A DNA stretch of 64,000 nt from Nannocystis bainbridge (lineage in GTDB: Bacteria > Myxococcota_A > Polyangia > Nannocystales > Nannocystaceae): the NCBI RefSeq assembly GCF_028368995.1, contig NZ_JAQNDL010000003.1:1240001-1304000 (forward strand), read 5' to 3'. Each line of letters starts with the position of its first letter. The stretch's first letter is position 1. The notes under the pieces were generated by a model. That model was given only the letters and a program-made list of their open reading frames with translations. It had not been told where the DNA came from and made no database searches. A program made the translations under genes and the position numbers. Of this stretch, positions 47,935 to 57,456 are shown piece by piece.

Positions 47935-48279
47935 ATGCTCGAAGTAGAGATCGACGTCGAGGTCGTGGCGCCGCCGCCGAACGGCGCGCCGCTCGATTTC
48001 CGCGAGCGACTGGTGCTGGCCCTCAAGACGACCGACGCCGCGGTGCTCGAGGCGGCGGAGGGGGCCTTCCGCGGCGTGTGGCCGAGCATCGACGCTTACA
48101 TCCTCGAGCGGCTGGCCGCCGACCTGCCGCCGGGGCTCGGCTGGGTCCTGGACTGCTGCGACCCCGCCGGCCTGCGCCAGGGCTACGAGGCCGGCGCGCG
48201 CGAGGTCTGGGCCATCCCGCTGGGCCACGGCCGGGCCATGGTGTTCGAGAGCCGCCAGGCCGCCGCCGCGCCGGCGTAG
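47935..48279 (+). CDS. Hypothetical small acidic protein
   Basis: 114 aa from ATG with GAGGG upstream. Begins MLEVEIDVEVVAPPPNGAPL; a helical middle (RLVLALKTTDAAVLEAAEGAF) and a Cys pair (VLDCCDPAGL). No family recognised. It precedes the MglA-like gene by about 200 bases in the same orientation, but there is no evidence of a link. Confidence 0.6.
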   Translation: MLEVEIDVEVVAPPPNGAPLDFRERLVLALKTTDAAVLEAAEGAFRGVWPSIDAYILERLAADLPPGLGWVLDCCDPAGLRQGYEAGAREVWAIPLGHGRAMVFESRQAAAAPA

Positions 48280-48488
48280 CGGCCCTCGCTCGCGCTCGTA
48301 CGATTGCGCCGCCGTCGCGCGATTCATGCGACCTGGTGCGGCAATCGTGACACCCCGCATTGCCCGCGGCGCCCGTCCGCGATCGGCCGTCGGGACCCGG
48401 ACGGGCCCGCGGGCGAAACCGCGCAAACCCCGCACCCCGGGCCCTCTTGCCGATTTGGCCGGGATTCGGGACGCTGCTTGGGTCACCG

Positions 48489-49202
48489 GTGTCCTTCATC
48501 AACACCAAGGCCGGCGAGATCGGCGTCAAGGTCGTCTACTTCGGGCCCGCGCTGGCTGGCAAGTCGACGAACATTCGCACGATCCACCGCAAGACCCGGC
48601 CGGCCCTGCGCGGGCGGCTCGACGCGATCGCCGGCGACCTCGGGCCGATGCTGTCGTTCGACTTTGCCCCGGACACCTTGCCGCGCATCGACGATCGCTA
48701 CCGCGTGCGGCTGCACCTCGTCACCGTGCCGGGCCCGGTGCTGAGCCCCGTCTCGCGCAAGCTCGTGCTCAAGGGCGTCGACGCCGTCGTGTTCGTCGCC
48801 GACACCCAGGAGGAGGGCGGCGAGCTGGTGCGGTTCGAGGACAACGTCGAGTCGATGCAGCAGCTCCTGACCCTGCTCGACGACCTCGGGGTCGACAGCG
48901 CCTTCATGCCGATGGTGCTGCAGTACAACAAGCGTGACCTCGTCGAGGCCCCGACCCTGCGCCCGTTCGACTCGGCCCACGCCTCGCCGATCCCCCTGAC
49001 GACCCTGGCCGCCCTCGACGAGGCGATCAACCCCAACGGCCTGCCCACCATCGAGGCCGTCGCCACCGCGGGCATCGGCGTGATGGACTCCCTGCGCATC
49101 GTCGTCAAGGACCTGCTCGCCCCGCTGCGCGCCGAGTACGAGGCCAGCGGCGACCGTTACCCGATCGCCGCCGGCAGCTCCGGCGGCTGGCCCCGCGTCT
49201 GA
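48489..49202 (+). CDS. MglA-like small GTPase (paralog)
   Basis: 237 aa from a GTG, aligned with MglA start MSFIN. Ras-like GTPase: P-loop GPALAGKST near residues 18-26, SFDFAPDTLPRI (switch I region), TVPGPV near 80, SRKLVLKGVDAVVFVADTQ and specificity motif NKRD near 150. MglA controls cell polarity and gliding in myxobacteria. Here the switch II Gln of the usual VPGQV is Pro; in MglA this Gln is needed for GTP hydrolysis, so this paralog may be GTP-locked or need another activator. No mglB-like gene is adjacent. Confidence 0.88.
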   Translation: MSFINTKAGEIGVKVVYFGPALAGKSTNIRTIHRKTRPALRGRLDAIAGDLGPMLSFDFAPDTLPRIDDRYRVRLHLVTVPGPVLSPVSRKLVLKGVDAVVFVADTQEEGGELVRFEDNVESMQQLLTLLDDLGVDSAFMPMVLQYNKRDLVEAPTLRPFDSAHASPIPLTTLAALDEAINPNGLPTIEAVATAGIGVMDSLRIVVKDLLAPLRAEYEASGDRYPIAAGSSGGWPRV

Positions 49203-49220
49203 CCTGCGCTTGTATCAGCG

Positions 49221-49259
49221 TGTCCCCGGGGACAGGTCATTCACCTGTCCCGCGGGACA
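49221..49259. terminator. Palindrome pair forming a long hairpin between convergent genes
   Basis: Units TGTCCCCGGGGACA and TGTCCCGCGGGACA are separated by GGTCATTCACC. Together they form an imperfect inverted repeat with 17-base arms (two mismatches) around CATTC, placed midway between two convergent stops. A bidirectional terminator is the likely effect, whatever its origin. Confidence 0.7.
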
Positions 49260-49265
49260 GCTCGC

Positions 49266-49901
49266 TTACGCCTCTTTCGCCTCGTACGCGGCGATCAGGT
49301 GCTTGTAGTTCGGCACGTGCTCGACCATCAGCTTGGTGAAGCCGGACTCGTCGTTCCGCCAGTCCCGCATCAGCTCGGACGCGACCGCGAACCATGACAT
49401 CGGCTGCGCCCCGGCCATCGCCATGCGAGCGATCGCCCCGCCGGCCGAGCCGACGCACAGCGAGCCGGACGCGTCGGTCACCACGCGGACGTCGTAGCCG
49501 GCCTCGAGCGCCGACAGGACCACGAACGCGACGCACACGTCGGTCGTGATGCCGGCCACGATGAGCTGCTTGCGCCCGGTCTTCTTGACCGCCTTGACGA
49601 ACTCGGGGCTGTCCCACGCGTTGATCTCGCCCTCGCGGCGGATCACCTGGACCTTCGGCAGCCGCGCGCGCACCTCCGGCATCAGCGGCCCGTTCGGTCC
49701 ATCCTCCTTCGAGGTCGTGACCACTGTCGGCAGCTTGAACAGCTTCGCGGTGTCGGCAAGGGCCAGCACGTTGCGGTCGAACACGTCGGGGACGTGGTCG
49801 TGGACCAGCTGAAACAGGCCCGATTGGTGGTCGATGATCAGCAGCGCCGCCTCGTCCTTCGACAGGCGGTCGTACTTCAGCTTGGCGCGTTCGATATCCA
49901 T
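49266..49901 (-). CDS. Isochorismatase-family hydrolase (YcaC-like)
   Basis: 211 aa, AAAGGAC before ATG. Cysteine hydrolase fold: Asp in IIDHQSGLF near residue 23, cis-peptide region and nucleophile Cys in GITTDVCVAF near 118, TDASGS near 141. YcaC-like members have unknown substrates. The closing residues KHLIAAYEAKEA are typical. Convergent with the MglA-like gene. Confidence 0.9.
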   Translation of the reverse strand: MDIERAKLKYDRLSKDEAALLIIDHQSGLFQLVHDHVPDVFDRNVLALADTAKLFKLPTVVTTSKEDGPNGPLMPEVRARLPKVQVIRREGEINAWDSPEFVKAVKKTGRKQLIVAGITTDVCVAFVVLSALEAGYDVRVVTDASGSLCVGSAGGAIARMAMAGAQPMSWFAVASELMRDWRNDESGFTKLMVEHVPNYKHLIAAYEAKEA

Positions 49902-50097
49902 GATGTGTCCTTTGGAACAGGTGCGCAGGCGCGCGGATCACCCGTCGCCCGCGACGGTCACCATAGCCACCGCTGCCGGCGCGCGAGCCTCCGGCCCCGG
50001 CGCTGCTCCTGCCCTCTCACGGCCCGGTCGCCGGCCGCACCGGCCCTTTCGGCCGCGGCCGCCGCGGCGCGCCCGTGCCCATGGCCCTACGGCGACC

Positions 50098-50111
50098 TGT
50101 CCTTCGAGACA
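50098..50111. repeat. Single 14-bp palindrome, extended form
   Basis: TGTCCTTCGAGACA with ACC to the left and TCTC to the right. Confidence 0.85.
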
Positions 50112-50221
50112 TCTCATCCGCGCGCCCGCGCGGCGCGCTCCTCCACGCGATCACGCGCCCGATCGCGCCCCGGCGACATCGACCGCCGTCGGTCGTCACA
50201 TACGCCAGGCCCGCCTCGACC

Positions 50222-50235
50222 TGTCCTCGCGGACA
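50222..50235. repeat. Single 14-bp palindrome, extended form
   Basis: TGTCCTCGCGGACA with ACC to the left and TATC to the right. Confidence 0.85.
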
Positions 50236-50302
50236 TATCACCGCGACCCTCGCCGGCGCCCGCGCAAGTCCCGTGGTCGCCGCGAGGACGACCGGTCGCC
50301 CG

Positions 50303-50755
50303 TCACGGCTCCTTCGCCGCCTCGTGGGTGCCTCGCCACCGTCGCACCGCCAGGTACACCAGCACGTACGACAGCCCCGCCAGCGTCGGGATCGCCACTG
50401 CCGCCCCGAGCGCGAACGGCCCAAGCATCGAAGTGAACAGCTCCCACCAGCCCGACCCGTCGAGCGCCCGCAGCTCGGCCCACGACGGCAGCGGGCGGCC
50501 CATCAGCGCCAGCCCGAGATAGAGCTCGCCGGCGTAGAACACCGCCCCGGTGACCGGGTTCACCACCGCCGTGCCGAGGTACGTCGCCGGGATGTTGAGC
50601 TTGAGCGGCGGCGCCAGGGCCAGCGCCAGCAGCATCCCCGCGAACGGGATCGGGATCAGCGACAGCCCGACCCCGAGCGCGAAGCCGCCGGCGATCCCCT
50701 GCGGCGTGCCGTTCAGGGCCAGGAGCCCCGCGACCCAGGTCCGGACCCGCCCCAC
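50303..50755 (-). CDS. DUF2062 membrane protein
   Basis: 150 aa. DUF2062 pattern: GTPQGIAGGFALGVGLSLIPIPFAG near residue 16 (given in part), LKLNIPATYLGTAVVNPVTG near 51, two or three further helices. Inner-membrane protein of unknown role. Its GTG start overlaps the stop of the upstream lipoprotein gene by one base (TAGTG), which indicates translational coupling in an operon. Confidence 0.85.
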   Translation of the reverse strand: MGRVRTWVAGLLALNGTPQGIAGGFALGVGLSLIPIPFAGMLLALALAPPLKLNIPATYLGTAVVNPVTGAVFYAGELYLGLALMGRPLPSWAELRALDGSGWWELFTSMLGPFALGAAVAIPTLAGLSYVLVYLAVRRWRGTHEAAKEP

Positions 50756-51153
50756 TACTTCTTGTCCCTCTCGTCCTTCTCGAGCTCCGCGTTCGCGGCC
50801 TCCACACCGGCCTTGGCGGCGCCCTTGATCTCGTTGAACTCGGCCTTGCCCTTCTCGAGGGCATCACGCGCGCCCTGCTCGACCTTGTCGGCGCCGCGCT
50901 GGATGTGCCGCGCCGCATCCTCGGCGCCGTCCTCGATCTTCTCGCCGGCCACCCTCGCCCCCGACTCGACCACGCCGACCGCCTTCTCGGCCCCCGAGCG
51001 GACCTTGTGCCCGGCCTCCTTGGCCGCGTCGGCCGCCGCGTCGATGGCCTCCTTCGTCTCCGCGGCCGCGCGCTTGCTCGTCGGCGAGTCGCCGCAGCCG
51101 GCCAAGAGCCCCGAGAGCACCACCGCGAGCGCTGAAATCCCGTGTTTGCGCAT
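50755..51153 (-). CDS. Helical lipoprotein, LEA/apolipoprotein-like
   Basis: 132 aa, AAGGAG before ATG. Signal peptide with lipobox LLAGCG, then a long amphipathic helical stretch of 11-residue-like repeats (ETKEAIDAAADAAKEAGHKV, RSGAEKAVGVVESGARVAGE, DAARHIQRGADKVEQGARDA). Stress or envelope role guessed from composition only. First gene of the two-gene operon; divergent from the TetR gene across the operator. Confidence 0.78.
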   Translation of the reverse strand: MRKHGISALAVVLSGLLAGCGDSPTSKRAAAETKEAIDAAADAAKEAGHKVRSGAEKAVGVVESGARVAGEKIEDGAEDAARHIQRGADKVEQGARDALEKGKAEFNEIKGAAKAGVEAANAELEKDERDKK

Positions 51154-51213
51154 GCTTTCTCCTTCGAACCGGCCCAAGCGTGATCGCGAACGGCGAACTC
51201 GACAAGCGCGCTT

Positions 51214-51239
51214 GCATATCTACTCGGGAGTAGATATGC
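51214..51239. promoter_or_regulatory. Predicted TetR operator (12-bp perfect inverted repeat)
   Basis: Arms GCATATCTACTC and GAGTAGATATGC are exact reverse complements separated by GG. The site sits between the divergent lipoprotein and TetR genes, ten bases before the TetR ATG. The AT-rich arms stand out in this GC-rich DNA. It probably binds the adjacent TetR regulator and controls both directions. Confidence 0.82.
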
Positions 51240-51248
51240 TCCCCGAGC

Positions 51249-51851
51249 ATGGGTCGTCCGGCAGCTGGGAGCAACACCACGGCCACCCCGGAGCGCCTGC
51301 TCGACGCCGCCGACGCGGTGTTCTCGCAGCATGGATTTCGCGGCGCGCGGCTCGAGGACATCGCCGCGGCCGCGGGCATCCGGCGGCCCTCGCTCCTCTA
51401 TCACTTCCCCTCCAAGGAGCTGCTCTACAACGCGGTGGTCCGGCGCACCTTCCAGCGCCTGGGCGCCGCGCTGACCGAGGCGATGCTGCAGCCCTCGAGC
51501 TTCTCCCAGCGCTTCGACGCCATCATCGACACGTACACCCAGTTCCTCGAGGAGCACCCCGAGCTGGCGCGCATCCTCGTGTGGGAGCTGCTCGACGGCC
51601 AGGGCCCCGGCCGCGTCGTCCTGCTCGAGCAGGTCGTGCCGCTGCTCGACCTGACCGAGCGATTCGCCCGCATCGAGGGTCGCCGCGACATCCGCCCCGA
51701 CCTGCCGGTGCGCGCGGCGATCCTGCAGATCGCCAGCGACCTGGTGCTGCGCACCTCGGCCCGCGAATTCAAGACCGCCCTGTGGGGCGATCAGGACCAC
51801 GCGCGGGTCCTCGCCCGCGCGCTCTTCTTCTCGAGCAACAGCGGAGGGTAA
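51249..51851 (+). CDS. TetR-family transcriptional regulator
   Basis: 200 aa. N-terminal helix-turn-helix (RLLDAADAVFSQHGFRGARL; DIAAAAGIRRPSLLYHFPSKELLYNAVV), C-terminal ligand/dimer domain. It lies just downstream of a 26-bp inverted repeat and four bases before the diiron oxygenase gene, so it probably represses that gene and itself. Ligand unknown; FadR or desaturase-type regulators are a plausible comparison given the neighbour. Confidence 0.9.
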   Translation: MGRPAAGSNTTATPERLLDAADAVFSQHGFRGARLEDIAAAAGIRRPSLLYHFPSKELLYNAVVRRTFQRLGAALTEAMLQPSSFSQRFDAIIDTYTQFLEEHPELARILVWELLDGQGPGRVVLLEQVVPLLDLTERFARIEGRRDIRPDLPVRAAILQIASDLVLRTSAREFKTALWGDQDHARVLARALFFSSNSGG

Positions 51852-51855
51852 GCAA

Positions 51856-53025
<1,170 letters not shown>

Positions 53026-53054
53026 GCTCGCCGCGCCCGCGGTCGTCGCCCACA

Positions 53055-53109
53055 TGTCCCCGAGGACATGTCATCGCCCCGGATCGGAGATGACATGTCT
53101 CTCGGGACA
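53055..53109. repeat. Palindrome array with a 27-bp palindromic centre
   Basis: TGTCCCCGAGGACA / a 27-bp middle that begins TGTCATC and ends GATGACA / TGTCTCTCGGGACA. The middle is itself an inverted repeat with 7-bp arms. It fills the gap between two convergent genes and ends six bases before the lipoprotein stop. Confidence 0.88.
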
Positions 53110-53114
53110 TCCCG

Positions 53115-53672
53115 TCAATCAAAGCACACCTCCTCGGTCGGCTGGCAGTCCTCGACCCAAGCCGCCGGGTCGCCGCACTCGGGCGTGAACGCGATCAGGC
53201 ACGCCTCGAACAGCTCGCGCGGCTTCAGCATGCAATCGACGATCTCCGCGTAGCCGGGCGGCTGCGTCTGCGAGCGCCACTGCCAGCGCACCTCGTCGGT
53301 CCCCGCGCCGCGGGGGATCAGCCGGTGCAGCGCGCACCCCCCGTCGCAGCGCGCCACCTCGATCACCCCGGTCGCGCGGTCGTAGAGGGCAGCCAGCGCG
53401 CACATGCCCGCGGGGCCAGGTCCCTCGCAGCCGCCCGCGCAGTCCCAGGCCGGGCACAGCGGGTTGTCGAGGCACGCGAACAGCCCCTCCGGCAGGTGCG
53501 GCCCGCTCGCCCCCGGCTCCTCGCTCGCCTCGCTCGTCGCCGCCGTCGTCGGGTCGCCCGCGCCCGTCGTCGCCGTCGAATCACCCGTGCTCGCATCGGG
53601 CGTTCCCGGCAGTCGCTCGCTGCACCCGGCGATCCACACGAAGATTCCGAGCCCGACGAGGCGACGCAGCAT
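53115..53672 (-). CDS. Cys-rich lipoprotein, unknown
   Basis: 185 aa. Signal peptide with lipobox IAGCS, Ser/Thr/Glu linker to about residue 60, then about 120 residues with ten or more Cys (CLDNPLCPAWDCAGGCEG, RCDGGCALH, DCMLKPRELFEACL). No family recognised. Extracytoplasmic, probably disulfide-bonded. Confidence 0.75.
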   Translation of the reverse strand: MLRRLVGLGIFVWIAGCSERLPGTPDASTGDSTATTGAGDPTTAATSEASEEPGASGPHLPEGLFACLDNPLCPAWDCAGGCEGPGPAGMCALAALYDRATGVIEVARCDGGCALHRLIPRGAGTDEVRWQWRSQTQPPGYAEIVDCMLKPRELFEACLIAFTPECGDPAAWVEDCQPTEEVCFD

Positions 53673-53795
53673 GCTTCCACCATAGCCGCCGGCTCGCGGC
53701 TCCGCGCCGCCGGTCCGATCGCGGTACGAGCCTCGCGCGGATTCGCCCGGCTCGATCCGCGCCACGGCCTCGCGCGTCGCGGGCATCATGCGCCC

Positions 53796-54173
53796 GTGAC
53801 TGCCCCCCAGCTCCGCCAGATCGGCGCCGCCTCGGCGCTCGTGCTCCCTGATGCCGGCCCCGCCCTCGGCACCCTCGACGACGCCATCCAGCTCATCGGC
53901 GACGCCGGGGGCAGCGACGCCGACACCGTCGTCATCCCGGTCGCCCGTCTCCACCCTGATTTCCTGGTCCTGCGCACCCGCATGGCCGGCGAGTTCACGC
54001 AGAAGTTCGTCCAGTACCGCTGCCGCCTCGTCATCCTCGGCGACCTCTCGCTCGCCCTCATCGACAGCCCCGCCCTCCGCGACTACGTGCGCGAGGCCAA
54101 CCGCGGCGACGACGTGTGGTTCTTCGCCGACTGGCCCGAGCTCGAGCGCCGCCTCACCGGCGAAGCGGCCTGA
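53796..54173 (+). CDS. DUF4180 protein
   Basis: 125 aa from a GTG. Matches DUF4180: TLDDAIQLIGDAGGSDADTVVIPV near residue 27 (in part), HPDFLVLRTRMAGEFTQKFVQYRCRLVILGDLS near 53 (in part), and REANRGDDVWF near 100. Small cytoplasmic protein of unknown function. Divergent from the Cys-rich lipoprotein. Confidence 0.85.
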   Translation: MTAPQLRQIGAASALVLPDAGPALGTLDDAIQLIGDAGGSDADTVVIPVARLHPDFLVLRTRMAGEFTQKFVQYRCRLVILGDLSLALIDSPALRDYVREANRGDDVWFFADWPELERRLTGEAA

Positions 54174-54199
54174 GCCGCGGCTGGGCCAATCGCAACACA

Positions 54200-54227
54200 T
54201 GTCCTATCGGCCATGTCTTACGAATCG
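54200..54227. repeat. 14-bp palindrome pair
   Basis: TGTCCTATCGGCCA / TGTCTTACGAATCG. The second unit is degenerate. It lies between the DUF4180 and Old Yellow Enzyme genes. Confidence 0.72.
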
Positions 54228-54355
54228 CCGAGCGCCGTGGACCCCGGCGCGTCGTGCCACCGCCGGCGGCGACCGTCCTCGTCCATAGTCGCGCGATTTT
54301 TGTCACGCCTCCTCGCGGTCGGTTCCTCACCGAACGGTGCTCTAACCGCACCTGC

Positions 54356-55453
54356 ATGAGCGGCGCTCTCCTCTCTCCCCTTCGTCTGCGCAACGGCCTC
54401 GTCGCCCGCAACCGGGTCTGGCTGGCCCCGCTGACCAACCAGCAGAGCCGCGACGACGGCGTGTGTTCGCCCGAGGAGCAGCGCTGGCTCGAGCGGCGGG
54501 CCGAGGGCGGCTTCAGCGTCGTCGAGACCTGCGCCGCCCACGTCTCGCGCGACGGCCAGGGCTTCGACGGCCAGCTCGGCGTGTGGGGCGATCATCAGCT
54601 CCCGCGCCTGCGCGAGCTCGCCGCCGGCATCACCGGCGCCGGCGCGATCGGCCTCGTCCAGCTCTACCACGGCGGCGTCCGCTCGCCCTCGCGGTTGACC
54701 GGTCAGCAGCCGTGGAGCGCCAGCAGCTTCACCGAGGCCAAGCCCGACTTCGAGGTCCCGCGGGCCGCCGACGTGCGCGACATCGAGGACGCGCTCGACG
54801 CCTTCGAGCAGGCCGCGCGTCGCGCCGCCGCCGCTGGATTCCAGGGTGTCGAGCTCCACGGCGCCCACGGTTATCTCCTCGGTCAATTCCTCAGCAGCGC
54901 CATGAATCAGCGCACCGACGAATGGGGCGGCAGCTTCGCCAATCGCGCTCGCCTCATTCGCACCGCCGTCCGCCGGGTCCGCGCCGCCACCCCCGCGCAA
55001 TTCCTCGTCGGTGCGCGGATCTCCCCCGAGGATTTCGGCCACGCCCGCGGCCTCGACCTCGACGAATCGTTGCAGCTCGCCGCCTGGCTGGCCGAGGACG
55101 GCGTCGATTTCCTCCACGTCTCCCTCTGGGACACCAGGAAGAACACCGCCAAGCGCCCCGACCAGCACCCCGTCCCGCTGTTCCGCGCCGCCTTGCCGGC
55201 CGGCGTGCCGCTGGTCGTCGCCGGCAACATCTGGACCCGGGCCGAGGCCGAGGCCCAGCTCGGGCTCGGCGCCGACTTCGTGGCTCTCGGCAAGGTTGCG
55301 ATCTTGAACCCCGACTGGCCGCGACGCGCCGCCGATCCGGCCTACGAGCCCGAGCGCGGCCCGCTCACGCCCGCCCAGCTGCACGACCTGGCCATCAGCG
55401 ACACCTTCGTCGACTACCTGCGCCGCTTCAGGACGATCGTCCGCGACGCCTGA
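54356..55453 (+). CDS. NADH:flavin oxidoreductase (Old Yellow Enzyme family)
   Basis: 365 aa TIM-barrel FMN protein: ARNRVWLAPLTNQ near residue 17, VQLYHGG near 101, GVELHGAHGYLLGQFLSS near 162, NQRTDEWGGSFANRARL near 182, VGARISPEDF near 213 and VAGNIW near 280. Reduces activated alkenes or enoate substrates with NAD(P)H. No 2,4-dienoyl-CoA-reductase-type second domain is present. Confidence 0.93.
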   Translation: MSGALLSPLRLRNGLVARNRVWLAPLTNQQSRDDGVCSPEEQRWLERRAEGGFSVVETCAAHVSRDGQGFDGQLGVWGDHQLPRLRELAAGITGAGAIGLVQLYHGGVRSPSRLTGQQPWSASSFTEAKPDFEVPRAADVRDIEDALDAFEQAARRAAAAGFQGVELHGAHGYLLGQFLSSAMNQRTDEWGGSFANRARLIRTAVRRVRAATPAQFLVGARISPEDFGHARGLDLDESLQLAAWLAEDGVDFLHVSLWDTRKNTAKRPDQHPVPLFRAALPAGVPLVVAGNIWTRAEAEAQLGLGADFVALGKVAILNPDWPRRAADPAYEPERGPLTPAQLHDLAISDTFVDYLRRFRTIVRDA

Positions 55454-55477
55454 GCTGCCGTCGCCCATCCTGGCGCG

Positions 55478-55536
55478 CTGTGGTGATTCGCCACAGCTCG
55501 CCAATCACCCCAGAGGCCGCCGCTGTGGTGATTCGC
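55478..55536. repeat. Short repeats CTGTGGTGATTCGC, two direct and one inverted
   Basis: CTGTGGTGATTCGC occurs at 55478 and 55523; a degenerate reverse-complement copy (CGCCAATCACCCCAG) lies at 55499. The first copy makes a hairpin CTGTGG..CCACAG. The core resembles the reverse complement of the repeat at 33404 (ATTCACCACAG), suggesting one family. Confidence 0.6.
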
Positions 55537-55676
55537 AACGCCCCGCTCTCCTCTCCAGCTGCGCCCCGATCTATCACCCCCCTCTGAATTTTCCCGCGTG
55601 ACAATGCCGCCGCGCCGCGCCGATCGCCGCCTGCGACGGCGCGAATAAGTCGCCTCCCGGGGCGTCACCGGAGGCC

Positions 55677-56393
55677 ATGACAATCCATCGAAGCGTGCAT
55701 CGCGGCCTCCTCGCCTGGACCCTCGCCTGCGCCGGCGGATGTGGGGACGACGGCGGCGGCTCGACCGGCGACGGCTCCACCACCGAGCCCGCGACCTCCG
55801 CGGCCACCGACGAAAGCACGGGCGCGCCCGGCACCACCACCGACGGCACCACTGGCACTTCCACCACCGGCGAGGACCCGACGACCACCGGCGAGCCGGA
55901 GACCGGCAGCACCACCGAGGCCCCGATCGACGGCAGCGGCCTCAATTGCATGACCCCCGCGACCCCGATCCCGAATCCGGTCCCGCCGGAGATCCTTCCG
56001 ACCTCCTTCACCTTCGATTTCGCCGAGAGCGGGACCGTCGGCGATATCAACGTCAAGCTGCGCACCAGCGAGCTCAAGAGGGCATCCTACGTCGAGATCC
56101 GGCTGACGCACGGCGAGACCACGGTCGTCCTTTCCAAAGACAATTGCGAGGAGAACAAGGACTTCAGCGTCGTCTTCGACGACGAGGCCGGCCCGTTCAC
56201 CTGCTGCGGGGACATCTTCTGCTCCGGCGATCCGCTCGTCGGCGACTTCCAGCCCACCGAGCCGCTCGCCGCCTTCGCCGGCCAGCCGATCGCCGGCACC
56301 TGGACGCTCGACATCTACCCCTTCACGTGGTCCCCGGACCTGCCGTATCAGGGCATCGTCGAGGAGTTCTGCCTCGACATCTCCCTGCCCTGA
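55677..56393 (+). CDS. Lipoprotein with proprotein-convertase P-like domain
   Basis: 238 aa. Signal peptide with lipobox-like AGGC near residue 22; Thr/Ser/Gly linker to about 85; C-terminal about 140 residues match the P/Homo B domain: SGTVGDINVKLRTSELKRA.., YVEIRLTHGETTVVL, FAGQPIAGTWTLDIYPF, VEEFCLDI. P domains bind or stabilise in secreted proteins. ATG has GGAGG only about 3 bases upstream, closer than usual. Confidence 0.8.
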   Translation: MTIHRSVHRGLLAWTLACAGGCGDDGGGSTGDGSTTEPATSAATDESTGAPGTTTDGTTGTSTTGEDPTTTGEPETGSTTEAPIDGSGLNCMTPATPIPNPVPPEILPTSFTFDFAESGTVGDINVKLRTSELKRASYVEIRLTHGETTVVLSKDNCEENKDFSVVFDDEAGPFTCCGDIFCSGDPLVGDFQPTEPLAAFAGQPIAGTWTLDIYPFTWSPDLPYQGIVEEFCLDISLP

Positions 56394-56440
56394 TCGAAGG
56401 CGGAGCATCGCTGCGATCGCCGGCGCCGATCGCCGGCACA

Positions 56441-56454
56441 TGTCTCGAGAGACA
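56441..56454. repeat. Single perfect 14-bp palindrome
   Basis: TGTCTCGAGAGACA is a fully complementary 14-mer, with arms TGTCT/AGACA that have changed together relative to the consensus. Confidence 0.82.
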
Positions 56455-56577
56455 TGTTGTGTCAATTCATCGCTGTCCGCTCGCCGATGCGCATGCCCGC
56501 GCGTGGCATCGCGCCTGCGCGCCCGCGAGCGCTCGCCGTACTTGTGCGCCGGCGGGTCGCTCCCGTATAGCCTGATC

Positions 56578-57456
56578 ATGCGCCGCTCCCTGCTCCTCGC
56601 CTCCCTCGCGCTCGCCTGCACCCCCGCGCCGCCCCAGGGAGTGAGCACCGAGCCCCGCCCTCTCGCGCCCGAGCTCCCCACGCCCGCCCCTGCCCCTGTC
56701 CCCACGCCGGTCCCTGCGCCCACGCCTGCGCCTGCGCCCGTCGTCGCCCCCGCCCCTGCCCCCGCGCCGACCTTGCTCGCCGGCCCCGACCGCTATCGCC
56801 TGCCGAGCGCCGCCCGCTGCCAGGAGGGCGAAGAGGGCCCCTTCTGCGGCGTGTACATCGTCGACGCCGCCACCGGCGACACCACCACCCTGCTGACCCG
56901 CGACGGCTCTGCCTGGCTCGTGCGCGTCGGCAAGACCGAGACGCCGACGGTCGTCGAGTTCGTGGAGATGCCGCGCCCCCCGGAGCAGATCCAGCCCCTC
57001 GATCTGCCGCGCACCGACGCCGGAGCGATGATCGCCTTTTTGCCGCCGCATCCGCTCGTGCCCGAGCCCTTCGCGCTCGCCGGCGTGCGCTCCTTCTTCG
57101 GCGATTTCGTCGTGCTCGGCGACAAGTTCTACGGCGCCGGCCTCGTCAAGGACACGACCCTCCTCGAGATCGATCCCAGGGCCCGCAGCTTCAAGCCCTT
57201 CAACCTCGCCGGCAAGTCGCCGCTCTCCATTCAGCCCGCGGGGCAAAACCTCGCCCTGTCGCTCGCAGGCAAAAAGCGCAAGACGGTCGCCACCTTCGAA
57301 GTCGCGACCGGCAAGCTGCTCCGCGAGTTCGCGCTGCCCCGCGACCTCGAGCCCGAGTGTCGGCGCAGCCATCACTATTACGGCGAGGACCAGGCGCATT
57401 TCGACATGGCGACGGGTCGCTTTTACGTCGGCTTCTCCTGCTTCCCCGACGCCTGA
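56578..57456 (+). CDS. Pro-rich lipoprotein, unknown
   Basis: 292 aa. Short signal peptide with lipobox LALACT, then a (PAP)n proline-rich linker (residues about 30-65). The mature domain (about 68-290) has strand-rich motifs (VYIVDAATGDTTTLLTRDG, ATFEVATGKLLREF) that suggest a beta-propeller-like fold (inference). No catalytic motif. Confidence 0.72.
   Translation: MRRSLLLASLALACTPAPPQGVSTEPRPLAPELPTPAPAPVPTPVPAPTPAPAPVVAPAPAPAPTLLAGPDRYRLPSAARCQEGEEGPFCGVYIVDAATGDTTTLLTRDGSAWLVRVGKTETPTVVEFVEMPRPPEQIQPLDLPRTDAGAMIAFLPPHPLVPEPFALAGVRSFFGDFVVLGDKFYGAGLVKDTTLLEIDPRARSFKPFNLAGKSPLSIQPAGQNLALSLAGKKRKTVATFEVATGKLLREFALPRDLEPECRRSHHYYGEDQAHFDMATGRFYVGFSCFPDA

Larger units (their letters stand above)
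49902..50302. other. Intergenic region with two single repeats
   Basis: About 400 bases. It contains single palindromes at 50098-50111 and 50222-50235, both in the extended form and same orientation, 124 bases apart. I see no gene. Confidence 0.5.
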
